Shown here: positions 8,837-15,998 of the stretch, piece by piece | Numbering within the stretch: position 1 is the stretch's first letter | How the letters are laid out: every line of letters begins with the position of its first letter | Source: JAFGTP01 sp964498725 | Lineage (GTDB): Bacteria; Fidelibacterota; UBA2242; JAFGTP01 | Assembly (NCBI GenBank): GCA_964498725.1 | Contig: CAZCHS010000022.1 | Span: 1-35,876, forward strand | Direction: 5' to 3' | Length of the DNA: 35,876 nt | Notes under the pieces: generated by a model | Database searches by the model: none | Seen by the model: the letters and a program-made list of their open reading frames with translations, nothing else | Told to the model about the DNA's origin: nothing | Position numbers and translations under genes: made by a program

Positions 8837-9163
8837 CTAATTTTTGGTCGTTAAATGTTTGATCACCAATATTTTGGCATTTTTTTCATAATTGTTTCTG
8901 AAACCGTGAGGAATATTTTTGGGACTTTCCACCAATGCGCCTTCACTTATTTTCTTCAATTCATCACCGATCTGCATATCCAGTTCGCCGTGGGATAAAT
9001 AAAATGACACTTCCATGGGCGTTTTGTGCATTTCGATAAAATCACCGGGTTTCAGGCTCATATGAATGATCCGGGCATAGTCCCGGTTCAATAATTCCGC
9101 GGTTTTTTCAAGTGACGGAATTGTTTTGAATTGGTTTTCAGTTTGGTGGTTTTTTATTTTCAT
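8837..9163 (-). CDS. Cupin domain protein
   Basis: A 108-residue small single-domain cupin. A beta-rich core contains His46 (IEMHKTPMEVSFYL), His58 and a second-motif histidine in NIPHGFRN (H86), as in metal-binding cupins. AAGGA lies about 6 bases before the ATG. It sits between the 4Fe-4S protein and hcp, 47 bases below the former and about 170 above the latter, so it likely belongs to the nitrosative-stress module. Its ligand and any enzymatic activity cannot be inferred. The final residues (HLTTKN) complete the barrel, so it appears full length. Confidence 0.8.
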   Translation of the reverse strand: MKIKNHQTENQFKTIPSLEKTAELLNRDYARIIHMSLKPGDFIEMHKTPMEVSFYLSHGELDMQIGDELKKISEGALVESPKNIPHGFRNNYEKNAKILVIKHLTTKN

Positions 9164-9210
9164 GATAATCCTTTCAGACTAATTAAGTATGATAAATATG
9201 ATTGAAAATA

Positions 9211-10050
9211 TCAATTATTTAAGTCACCTTTGATGGTGATAATTTTTACTTCCGGTTCCATATCGACACCGGCTTTGGCAATGGCCTGCCGCAGTAACAT
9301 TTCCATACCGCCGCAGCAGGGAACTTCCATTCTGACAATCGTAATGGAATTAATATTATTATGCTTCAATATCATAGTCAACTTTTCGATGTAATGGTCG
9401 ATGGTCTGGTCCAACTTCGGACAGAAATTGATCAATACTTTGCCTTTGATAAAATCCTGGTGAAAATTGGCATAGGCAAAGGGCGCGCAGTCAGCGGCAA
9501 TTAACAGGTCGGCATTTTTTAAATAACCAGCTATGGGATGCATCAACTGCAACTGGGTTGGCCAGGTTTGTAATTCCGATGGCTGTCTGTGTGTAGCTGT
9601 TTCGGCAGGGGCGGGAGCTTTGTAGACTTCCTTGAAATCCATGGATCCGGAACCAGGACACTGACCACTAGTACATCCCTGTGGTTTATCTTCTATTTGT
9701 GGTACGGGTAGATTGTGTTCCTTGAGTACTGCAACAGCGGTGTCATAATAACCAAATTCGCCATGGTCAAAAAGATGTTTCAGGTGGGCTTTGATGGTAT
9801 TGGCACCGGCATCGATGATGTTTTCTTCCATTACACGGCGTTCATCATAAGGGAGGGCCTCGCGCTCTTCCACTTCAATGGCGCCCTGGGGACATTTGCC
9901 AATACAGGCGCCCAGGCCGTCACAAAAAAGATCACTGACCAGGCGGGCTTTGCCGTCAATCATCTGCAAAGCGCCTTCGGGGCAATCGGGAATACAAAGC
10001 CCACAGCCGTTACATTTTTCTTCATTGATTTTAATAATTTTACGTTTCAT
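9211..10050 (-). CDS. 4Fe-4S dicluster domain protein of the hcp module
   Basis: A 279-residue protein with an N-terminal bacterial ferredoxin domain. Cluster 1 uses KCNGCGLCIPDC (C13, C16, C19, C23). The second motif FCDGLGACIGKCPQGA (C43, C49, C53) has the widened spacing seen in iron-sulfur proteins commonly found beside hcp in anaerobes. A cysteine-rich linker (GCTSGQCPG near 124-132) and a C-terminal domain of about residues 155-279 follow. The latter contains AADCAP, NFCPK and EVPCCGGME, which could bind another cluster or metal. It probably supplies electrons to Hcp. GAGGTG precedes the ATG by 5 bases, and the gene starts 45 bases after the Rrf2 gene, consistent with one operon. It is cytoplasmic. 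Confidence 0.85.
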   Translation of the reverse strand: MKRKIIKINEEKCNGCGLCIPDCPEGALQMIDGKARLVSDLFCDGLGACIGKCPQGAIEVEEREALPYDERRVMEENIIDAGANTIKAHLKHLFDHGEFGYYDTAVAVLKEHNLPVPQIEDKPQGCTSGQCPGSGSMDFKEVYKAPAPAETATHRQPSELQTWPTQLQLMHPIAGYLKNADLLIAADCAPFAYANFHQDFIKGKVLINFCPKLDQTIDHYIEKLTMILKHNNINSITIVRMEVPCCGGMEMLLRQAIAKAGVDMEPEVKIITIKGDLNN

Positions 10051-10095
10051 TTATTCACCTCTATTGATTTATTTTTTTTACGAATAATATGAAGA

Positions 10096-10524
10096 TTATG
10101 AATTGTCTTTTATATTAATTGTTTTCATAAATGATGAGAGTTTGATTTCTTTGAGATCTGCATATATTTGTTCGGATATCTTATTGAGTTTGTTACCAAA
10201 GATGCAGTGAGTAAACTGGCATTTGTCTTTTCCCAGCGGGCAATAATGAAGATTGACCGTGCCTTCGATGGCCTCATAAATATCCAGCAGCGTAATGTCA
10301 CCGGCATTTTTTGCCAATTTGAACCCGCCGGCGGGACCGCGAACCGATTTGACATAACCGGCTTTGGACAGTCGCTGGAAAATTTTTGCCAGGTGGGCGA
10401 CAGAGGCGTCAAGGATCTCAGCCAGGGATTTAACATTGATCCGGTCCGGACTTTTGATCGCGACGATTGCGATGCCGTGTAATGCCAGTGATGATCCTTC
10501 TGATATATTAATTAAATTACTCAT
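10096..10524 (-). CDS. Rrf2 family transcriptional regulator
   Basis: A 142-residue Rrf2 regulator. A winged helix-turn-helix spans about 10-70, with KSLAEILDASVAHLAKIFQRL as recognition region and GPAGGFKLAK as wing. The three-cysteine iron-sulfur ligand region C95-x6-C102-x4-C107 (YCPLGKDKC, then THC) differs slightly from the x5/x5 spacing of IscR and NsrR. Members sense NO, iron-sulfur status or redox through this cluster. It is first in the module containing the ferredoxin-like protein, cupin and hcp, so an NsrR-like role in nitric oxide/hydroxylamine response is a fair inference. AAGGA lies 7 bases before the ATG. A short inverted repeat 34 bases upstream may be an autoregulatory site. 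Confidence 0.92.
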   Translation of the reverse strand: MSNLINISEGSSLALHGIAIVAIKSPDRINVKSLAEILDASVAHLAKIFQRLSKAGYVKSVRGPAGGFKLAKNAGDITLLDIYEAIEGTVNLHYCPLGKDKCQFTHCIFGNKLNKISEQIYADLKEIKLSSFMKTINIKDNS

Positions 10525-10557
10525 TTATTTGTCCTTTTTGGCTTAATTCTCATTTCA

Positions 10558-10569
10558 GTATTAAAATAC
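10558..10569 (-). promoter_or_regulatory. Inverted repeat upstream of rrf2 gene
   Basis: GTATT-AA-AATAC is a perfect inverted repeat 34 bases upstream of the Rrf2 start codon in an AT-rich promoter region. It is a candidate autoregulatory operator; it is short, so chance occurrence is possible. Confidence 0.3.
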
Positions 10570-10673
10570 CTAAATATATTTTTGAATGCAAAGGTTTTTT
10601 AATTTTTTTGAAGATACTTGGGGCTTTGTGTGATTTTTAGGGAATTATGGCAGAAACTGATTATTAAATAAGA

Positions 10674-10848
10674 AGTCTACTGAAGTAGACTCCGTAATTT
10701 TTACAACTCATTTTTTTCACCATGCTGAAGCATGGTGCTATTCTGATAATTCAAATTCAGATTAGCACCACAATTTATCTGTCCGGCTTTTGACGGATTG
10801 TGGGGTCAAATAAGTAGATAACCGTCTTTAGTAGGCTTTCAGCCTACT
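10674..10848. repeat. REP/BIME-like cluster of palindromic hairpins
   Basis: The hairpins are AGTCTAC-TGAA-GTAGACT (10674-10691), CACCATGC-TGAA-GCATGGTG (10718-10737) and AGTAGGCT-TTC-AGCCTACT (10830-10848). The second is followed by CTATTCTGA; this tail reappears inverted as TCAGATTAG before CACCACAAT (10757-10773), which pairs with ATTGTGG near 10797. Stem sequences differ but loops (TGAA/GAA) and tails are conserved. Paired inverted heads recall bacterial interspersed mosaic elements mobilised by REP-associated tyrosine transposases. Confidence 0.65.
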
Positions 10849-10864
10849 TCCCAACCAAGCATAA

Positions 10865-10928
10865 ACCCTCGCAGGTTTTCCCGCTTCGCCCGCCGGGCTT
10901 CGACGGGACAAGCGAAACCTGCGAGGGT
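10865..10928. repeat. Long perfect inverted repeat
   Basis: ACCCTCGCAGGTTT (10865-10878) pairs perfectly with AAACCTGCGAGGGT (10915-10928) around a 36-base GC-rich interior that can fold further. An eight-T run follows at about 10932 on the plus strand only. It resembles a terminator, but no plus-strand gene precedes it. A dispersed palindromic element is more likely, though it could also end transcription coming from the GH2 gene. Confidence 0.6.
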
Positions 10929-10990
10929 ATGTTTTTTTTATCCTACATTATTCATAAAAATATGAACAATGCCCGCTTCGCGCCGATACG

Positions 10991-11043
10991 TTTCCTGTAG
11001 AAACTATCGGGATTAACCTGAATACCATTCTATGAATTTTCCA
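10991..11043 (+). repeat. Dispersed repeat, TAACCTGAAT family, copy 3
   Basis: TTTCCTGTAGAAACTATCGG then GATTAACCTGAATACCATTC and TATGAATTTTCC. It is inverted relative to copy 4 only 24 bases away, so the pair could form a stem of about 30 bases. Confidence 0.6.
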
Positions 11044-11066
11044 AATTAGTTTTTCAATGTGTATTT

Positions 11067-11130
11067 GGTAAACTGATAGTTTTATTTGTTTTGCTTGAAG
11101 AATTTGAAAATTCATGAATAATTCAGGTTA
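11067..11130 (-). repeat. Dispersed repeat, TAACCTGAAT family, copy 4
   Basis: It matches 1-63 over most of its length. Its TAA end coincides with the stop codon of the GH2 beta-mannosidase (11128-11130), so the repeat begins exactly at the end of the reading frame. Confidence 0.65.
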
Positions 11131-13704
11131 TAATTCATTGATGGTTTTGAAGGCCAGTTTCAGGCCATCTTTATTTATGGCTTTTTCGGTTGTTAACTTC
11201 ACCATCACTTCTTCACCGGGCAGCAGGTCAAAATAATTATCCGACAGAAATCCGTCACAATCCTCAACAGTGATATAGAGATTTTTTGCCAGTTTTTCCG
11301 AAGACAATTTTATTTTAAATTCCTTGCCGCCGCCTGCAACTGAATAATCAATCGTAGCGTTGTCAAAATTCAGATTTTTCGGCTTATCAAAATAAAAAAT
11401 ATTCTGTGACGCGACCTTACCGTTGGGAAGTTCCACTACCGCTTTGAGCAGGCTGCGGTTTTTTGATACTTTACCCAGCAATTCTTTTTCATCAATGTCA
11501 TAGTAAATTTTAGCAGTATTGGCAGTAATGGTGACATCTTTTTCATCTTCCCATTTTACATTGCCATCAAAATCCATTAATGTCATTTTCAAAGTCGCCG
11601 GCTGGTCTTCCAGAATATCAGAAACAATATGCATATTGACTTTACCATCTTCACGATGAGGTGAGATCAGAATCGGCGCGAACAGTTTTTTGGCATAATA
11701 TTGCAGGGCTTTCCATTTACCGTAATAATCGATACTTGACCATGATGCCACCGGCCAGCAATCATTCAATTGCCAGTAAAGGGTTCCCATACAGCGATCA
11801 CGATTCCGGCGGTGGGCTTCGATACCAAAGCCAATGCCTTCTGCCTGCAACACATGACTGACATAGAGATAGCTTTTAAAATCTTTCGGCTTTTTGTAAT
11901 CCCTCAGCATATATTCTTCAATCGTTGTATTTCCAATGCCGGAACGTTGATGGGATTTCATCACTTCAGAATGAATATCATAATCTTCCGGTTCAGTATA
12001 CTTATCCACTGTTGAAAATTCCGGAAAGGACTGAAAACCGTATTCCGACATAAATCGCGGCATATAGGATTCAAAAGTTTCAAAAGGTTCTTTACCATGC
12101 CATACACCCCAGTAATGCAAATCCCCTTTGTCCACCTGGGAGGGATTTCCCATGCCGGCACAGGGTGATGATGACCAGTAAAAGCGGTCATTGTCATATG
12201 CTTTGACCGCCTCAGGCAGGATTTTGTGGTAAACATTAACATAAGCATTCCACATATAATCTGCTGCTTCTTTTCCCTGGTTTTCTGTTACCTGATCGAC
12301 CCATCCCCAATGATACCAGGCATCTACACATTCATTATTACCACACCAGATTACAATAGAAGGATGATTGCGCAGCCGTTTCACATTGTCAATGGCTTCC
12401 TGCTTAACATTATCCAGGAAGGGTTTATCGCCGGGATACATGGAGCAGGCAAACATAAAATCCTGCCACACCATCAGTCCCTTTTCATCGCAGAGGTCAT
12501 AAAATATTTTGTTTTCGTAAATACCGCCGCCCCAGACACGAACCATGTTCATGTTGGCATCCACAGCTGATTGCAAAATATGTTCATAGCGATCCGGGGT
12601 TACCTGGTTCAGGAAGACATCCTGGGGAATATAATTAGCGCCTTTGGCAAAGACCGGATGGCCATTGACCTTAAAATAAAAACTTTCACCATAGTCGTCT
12701 TTTTCACGAACCACTTCCACATCTCTAAGGCCGATTCGATGGCTTTTTTCATCCACCAGTTTTCCGTTCATATAAACTTCAGCGGTCAGATCATAGAGAT
12801 GTCGTTCTCCCAGCCCTACCGGCCACCAGCGTTTTGGATTTTTGATAGAGAAGGGCACATTGATTTCATTGTTCCCTTTTTTTAGAGTTATGGCCTTGGT
12901 TTTGATGGCTTTTTCACCCTTGCGGATTTTAACTTCGCCATCAGATACTTGGTCAGCATTGATTTCCAAAATGGCATTCAGGTCGGCCTGTTTCTGTTTC
13001 AGATTTACCTGGCGGAAAAAGGTGTGATCCAGTTTCGCTTCATTCCAGCCATTGATTTTTACCGGTCGCCAGATACCGCTGGTTGTGAGACGCGGGCCCC
13101 AATCCCAGCCAAAATGATAACCCGCTTTACGGGTGAAAATGGAGACTTTTTTATCGCCAATGCCGCCGATTTCCGACAGATCATTAGGCGGGTCCGGATA
13201 CTCATATTTTTCTTTAAATAATTTTTCCAGTCCGACATTGATGGGCGACCTGAAAACTATCCGCAATTCATTGCCTTTTGGTTTTAATTCTTCCTTACAA
13301 TCAATTTCCCAGACACGAAACATATTATCCGCGCTTAATACTTTTTTACCATTGAGAAAAACCTCCGCATAAGTATCCAGCCCGTCAAATACCATTTCAA
13401 GATGGTCTTTGTCAAGCAACTCTTCGGTCACATCAAAATTAGTTTTGTACTCCCAGTCAACCTTGTCGATCCATTGCTGATCATGTTCATTAAGGCGATA
13501 ATAGGGTTCTTCAATGAGGCCATTAGCCAGCAAATCCATATGCACGCTACCGGGTACTTTGGCATTGATCCATTCGGTTTTGTCCACCTGCTTGAATTGC
13601 CAGTTTTTGTTTAATTCTATTGTCATATTTTCCTTTTCCATTTGCTTAGAAGGACAGCTCATTAATGAGATTAATATTATTGAAATAAGAATTAATTGCT
13701 TCAT
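11128..13704 (-). CDS. GH2 beta-mannosidase lipoprotein
   Basis: An 858-residue glycoside hydrolase family 2 enzyme, most like beta-mannosidases that release mannose from mannan ends. Residues 1-17 form a lipoprotein signal ending LMSC, so it is probably membrane-anchored and outside the cytoplasm. A sugar-binding jelly roll spans about 30-215, an immunoglobulin-like domain 220-340, and the TIM barrel from 345. The general acid/base is E458 in WCGNNEC and the nucleophile E554 in MSEYGFQSFPE. W-rich segments such as YHFGWDWGPR match the beta-mannosidase subgroup. The ATG overlaps the stop of the upstream GH26 gene (ATGA), so the two are translationally coupled, which supports a mannan pathway. 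The length is normal for the family. Confidence 0.93.
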   Translation of the reverse strand: MKQLILISIILISLMSCPSKQMEKENMTIELNKNWQFKQVDKTEWINAKVPGSVHMDLLANGLIEEPYYRLNEHDQQWIDKVDWEYKTNFDVTEELLDKDHLEMVFDGLDTYAEVFLNGKKVLSADNMFRVWEIDCKEELKPKGNELRIVFRSPINVGLEKLFKEKYEYPDPPNDLSEIGGIGDKKVSIFTRKAGYHFGWDWGPRLTTSGIWRPVKINGWNEAKLDHTFFRQVNLKQKQADLNAILEINADQVSDGEVKIRKGEKAIKTKAITLKKGNNEINVPFSIKNPKRWWPVGLGERHLYDLTAEVYMNGKLVDEKSHRIGLRDVEVVREKDDYGESFYFKVNGHPVFAKGANYIPQDVFLNQVTPDRYEHILQSAVDANMNMVRVWGGGIYENKIFYDLCDEKGLMVWQDFMFACSMYPGDKPFLDNVKQEAIDNVKRLRNHPSIVIWCGNNECVDAWYHWGWVDQVTENQGKEAADYMWNAYVNVYHKILPEAVKAYDNDRFYWSSSPCAGMGNPSQVDKGDLHYWGVWHGKEPFETFESYMPRFMSEYGFQSFPEFSTVDKYTEPEDYDIHSEVMKSHQRSGIGNTTIEEYMLRDYKKPKDFKSYLYVSHVLQAEGIGFGIEAHRRNRDRCMGTLYWQLNDCWPVASWSSIDYYGKWKALQYYAKKLFAPILISPHREDGKVNMHIVSDILEDQPATLKMTLMDFDGNVKWEDEKDVTITANTAKIYYDIDEKELLGKVSKNRSLLKAVVELPNGKVASQNIFYFDKPKNLNFDNATIDYSVAGGGKEFKIKLSSEKLAKNLYITVEDCDGFLSDNYFDLLPGEEVMVKLTTEKAINKDGLKLAFKTINEL

Positions 13705-14762
13705 TTTCCTTGCAACCTCCAGTTCGTTTCTTTGTCATTCTTTATATTATCAAAATTTAACACCTTTTCAAAGTCATAGACCCGCTTTACTTTTTGCGGT
13801 TCATTGGCATCGGTAATGAAATTTCCCCAGGTCATGAACCATGTCCATTCCGGCTGATTTTTGATAATGTTGATATCCGGCAGTCCTCCCACTTCAGCCA
13901 AAGCAATAGGTTTACCTTCTGCCAGTTTTAGCAGGTCATCATGGTGGCTTTGTTTGTAATCATCAGCATAGACATCCGCCGCAAGTACATCCACAAAATC
14001 AATACCCGGAAAATAATCTTCATAAGCATAGGCTTCATCACCGGGAATATTTCGTGGCGCATTGGTATTCCATACCCAAATCAGGTTGTTCAGCTGATGG
14101 AATTCCGTCAGTCGCCTAAATATATTTTTCCACAGTTTGGCAAATCCCGCTTTGCCTTTCTGATTGCACCACCAAAACCAGGTGCCATTCATCTCATGAT
14201 AGGGCCTCCAGAGAACGGGAATCTTTTTACCTTGTAATTGCTTTAAATAGCCGGCGATTTTGTCAACCCCTTTTTCCCACTTGCTATAAAGATCAGTGCC
14301 CGGTGTGGTGAGTTCCTGCCAGGTTTGTTTGTCCGGACGCTTGTCCCATGTCCAGATATCAGGATAATCGCAATAATCCTCGTCAGGCGGAAAGCAGGAG
14401 TGCCACATGAGTGTGATGATAAATCCCTGCTTGTGTTTCTCTTCAACCAGTTGTATCAATCGTTCCCGGCCTGATTCCGGTGTAATGTCAGTAATGGCCA
14501 CTGGTTCCGATGGATCAGTCAAATTCATGGCGCCGCAGTGGTGATATTCCGACGGATTTTCACCCTTGAAACAAAATCCGAAATCACCGCCCCAGACCGC
14601 CGGGATTTTTCCGGTGATTTCATGAACTTTTTCGCTCCATTTGGAAGCGGAACTGATGTAATTGTGCTGACCTGACAAGAGGTATTTTCCCTTGATGTCG
14701 TATAGAAATTTCAATAATGCCCGCGCTTCTTTGCCGGCCTTGGGGTTGATAGAATTTTTCAT
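13701..14762 (-). CDS. GH26 beta-mannanase without signal peptide
   Basis: A 353-residue glycoside hydrolase family 26 protein, a clan GH-A barrel that hydrolyses beta-1,4-mannan. The acid/base is E190 in WRPYHEMNGTWFWW and the nucleophile E290 in IALAEVGG. Residues 1-10 (MKNSINPKAG) show no signal peptide, unlike the paralogue at 32037. AGGAAG lies before the ATG, so this start looks real. It is therefore predicted to be cytoplasmic, acting on imported manno-oligosaccharides, although its coupled neighbour is exported. Large stretches are shared with the second GH26 (KQLQ, IPVLWRPYHEMNG, LNNLIWVWN, DEAYAYE, VDVLAADVY, DYKQSHHDDLL), indicating duplication within the locus. Confidence 0.92.
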   Translation of the reverse strand: MKNSINPKAGKEARALLKFLYDIKGKYLLSGQHNYISSASKWSEKVHEITGKIPAVWGGDFGFCFKGENPSEYHHCGAMNLTDPSEPVAITDITPESGRERLIQLVEEKHKQGFIITLMWHSCFPPDEDYCDYPDIWTWDKRPDKQTWQELTTPGTDLYSKWEKGVDKIAGYLKQLQGKKIPVLWRPYHEMNGTWFWWCNQKGKAGFAKLWKNIFRRLTEFHQLNNLIWVWNTNAPRNIPGDEAYAYEDYFPGIDFVDVLAADVYADDYKQSHHDDLLKLAEGKPIALAEVGGLPDINIIKNQPEWTWFMTWGNFITDANEPQKVKRVYDFEKVLNFDNIKNDKETNWRLQGK

Positions 14763-15091
14763 ATATCTTCCTATTTATGCCTGATTTGAGCCCTCAGAAT
14801 AGCTCAAGATCAAGTCAGTCAAAAAGTTTACGGAGTTCACTATCTAACCTGATTCATTCATTTTTTCATAAAACTTTTGACACTACCATTGTTTTCAGAT
14901 TTTAAACAGTCTAATATTTAGACAGCAATACCATATTAAATTATTCCGCATTATACATTAAAATTTAGCTTTATAACACTTTATTACTTGTAATTAAAAA
15001 TGAATGTAATTAACATTTATTATCTTAGGCATATGTTTTTAAACAACTTATTTATTTAGATTTAAATAAAGCTAGCTTACTAATAACAATA
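14763..15091. other. Intergenic region with inverted repeats
   Basis: No gene is visible. TTGAGC...GCTCAA (14784-14805) forms a hairpin whose interior, reverse complemented, contains the TATTCTGA tail of the REP family, so it may be a degenerate copy. GTCAAAAAGTTTA (14816-14828) and TAAAACTTTTGAC (14867-14879) form a near-perfect 13-base inverted repeat. The rest is AT-rich and probably includes the promoter for the GH26-GH2 pair. Confidence 0.45.
14780..14806 (-). repeat. Degenerate REP-like hairpin
   Basis: A stem TGAT-TTGAGC / GCTCAAG-ATCA encloses CCTCAGAATA. On the minus strand it reads GAGCTATTCTGAGGG, sharing the GCTATTCTGA core with the REP-like repeats at 10737 and 20814. It is a probable partial copy. 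Confidence 0.4.
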
Positions 15092-15856
15092 TCAATACCC
15101 GGAAATTTTTGATGCTTCCGATGGGGTGTCCGCATCACCGGTTTTACCTTCAAACCGCTTCATGGCCTCTTCCACAATTGCAATTGTAGCTGTAGCACCA
15201 ATTCGAGTCGCACCGGCTTCACGAACTTTTAAAGTATCATCAAGGGTTCTTACTGCGCCGGCTGCTTTTACTTCTACTTCCGGAGCGGAATGTTTACGCA
15301 TCAGTTTCAGGTCTTCAACTGTAGCTCCTTTGTAAGAATATTTACCATCCGGACCTTTATTAAAGCCATAACCGGTTGAAGTCTTTACAAACCCAACCTT
15401 ATGTTTACTGCATATTTCACAAAGTTTAATCTTATACTTGTCTTCCGGCAGATAGTCATTCTCAAAGATCACCTTCAAAATCGCACCGCCGCTGACTGTC
15501 GCGTCATTGATCACTTTGATTTCCCCATCGACATAGTCCCAGTCTTCAGAGAGAACCTTTCCAATATTGACGACCATGTCGATTTCCACAGCACCATCTT
15601 CAATGGCTTTTTTGGTTTCCGCGACTTTGATATTCACAGTGGAATTACCCGCCGGAAAGCCAATTACTGTACCAACTAGAACATCTGTTCCTTTCAGCAT
15701 CTCTTTTGCCAATTTCACGGCGTAAGGTTTGATACAAACCGAGGCAACATCATATTTTTTAGCCACTTCGATTTCCCGTTTTAATACTGCATCATCCATA
15801 GTTGGATGGAGCAGAGAATGATCAATCATTTTTGCAATCTCTTTTACAGTTGGCAT
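15092..15856 (-). CDS. deoC: Deoxyribose-phosphate aldolase
   Basis: A 254-residue class I aldolase that cleaves 2-deoxyribose 5-phosphate to glyceraldehyde 3-phosphate and acetaldehyde. The Schiff-base lysine is K158 in GFVKTSTGYG. The aspartate of EIDMVVN (D93) and the lysine of VEVKAAGAVR complete the catalytic set. The length fits the family. AAGGATG lies before the ATG. It sits alone between two glycosidase units with hairpin repeats on its upstream side, and has no link to mannan breakdown except as general sugar catabolism. No nucleoside phosphorylase or other deo gene is nearby. The identification is secure; why it lies here is unclear. Confidence 0.95.
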   Translation of the reverse strand: MPTVKEIAKMIDHSLLHPTMDDAVLKREIEVAKKYDVASVCIKPYAVKLAKEMLKGTDVLVGTVIGFPAGNSTVNIKVAETKKAIEDGAVEIDMVVNIGKVLSEDWDYVDGEIKVINDATVSGGAILKVIFENDYLPEDKYKIKLCEICSKHKVGFVKTSTGYGFNKGPDGKYSYKGATVEDLKLMRKHSAPEVEVKAAGAVRTLDDTLKVREAGATRIGATATIAIVEEAMKRFEGKTGDADTPSEASKISGY

Positions 15857-15962
15857 AAAACATCCTTTCTATTTATATTTATCATACTATTATGGACTGG
15901 TATGAAATTAATTTTTTAGAGCCTTTTTTACAAATAAATAATAAATGTAATCCCATAATTAT

Positions 15963-15995
15963 AAACCTCCCAGGTCTTAAAGATCTGGGAGGTTT
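15963..15995 (-). terminator. Strong hairpin after the GH2 gene
   Basis: AAACCTCCCAG (15963-15973) pairs with CTGGGAGGTTT (15985-15995), and inner bases extend it to about 15 bp with a TAA loop and one G-T pair. It begins four bases past the GH2 stop codon. It lacks a long T tract, so it may be a repeat-derived terminator or transcript-end stabiliser. Confidence 0.6.
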
Positions 15996-15998
15996 AGT

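Larger units (their letters stand above)
10525..11127. other. 600-bp intergenic region filled with hairpin repeats
   Basis: No gene is visible here. The stretch holds the rrf2 promoter region, three REP-like hairpins (10674-10848), a long inverted repeat (10865-10928) and two inversely oriented copies of the TAACCTGAAT repeat (10991-11043 and 11067-11130). It separates the stress module from the mannan-degradation genes. Confidence 0.7.

Noticed and set aside
10674..10848. Possible CRISPR array
   Set aside because: The stems differ in sequence and spacing is irregular; there are no regular direct repeats with unique spacers and no cas genes.
10865..10928. Plus-strand terminator
   Set aside because: A T run follows on the plus strand, but no plus-strand gene is upstream; kept as an inverted repeat only.
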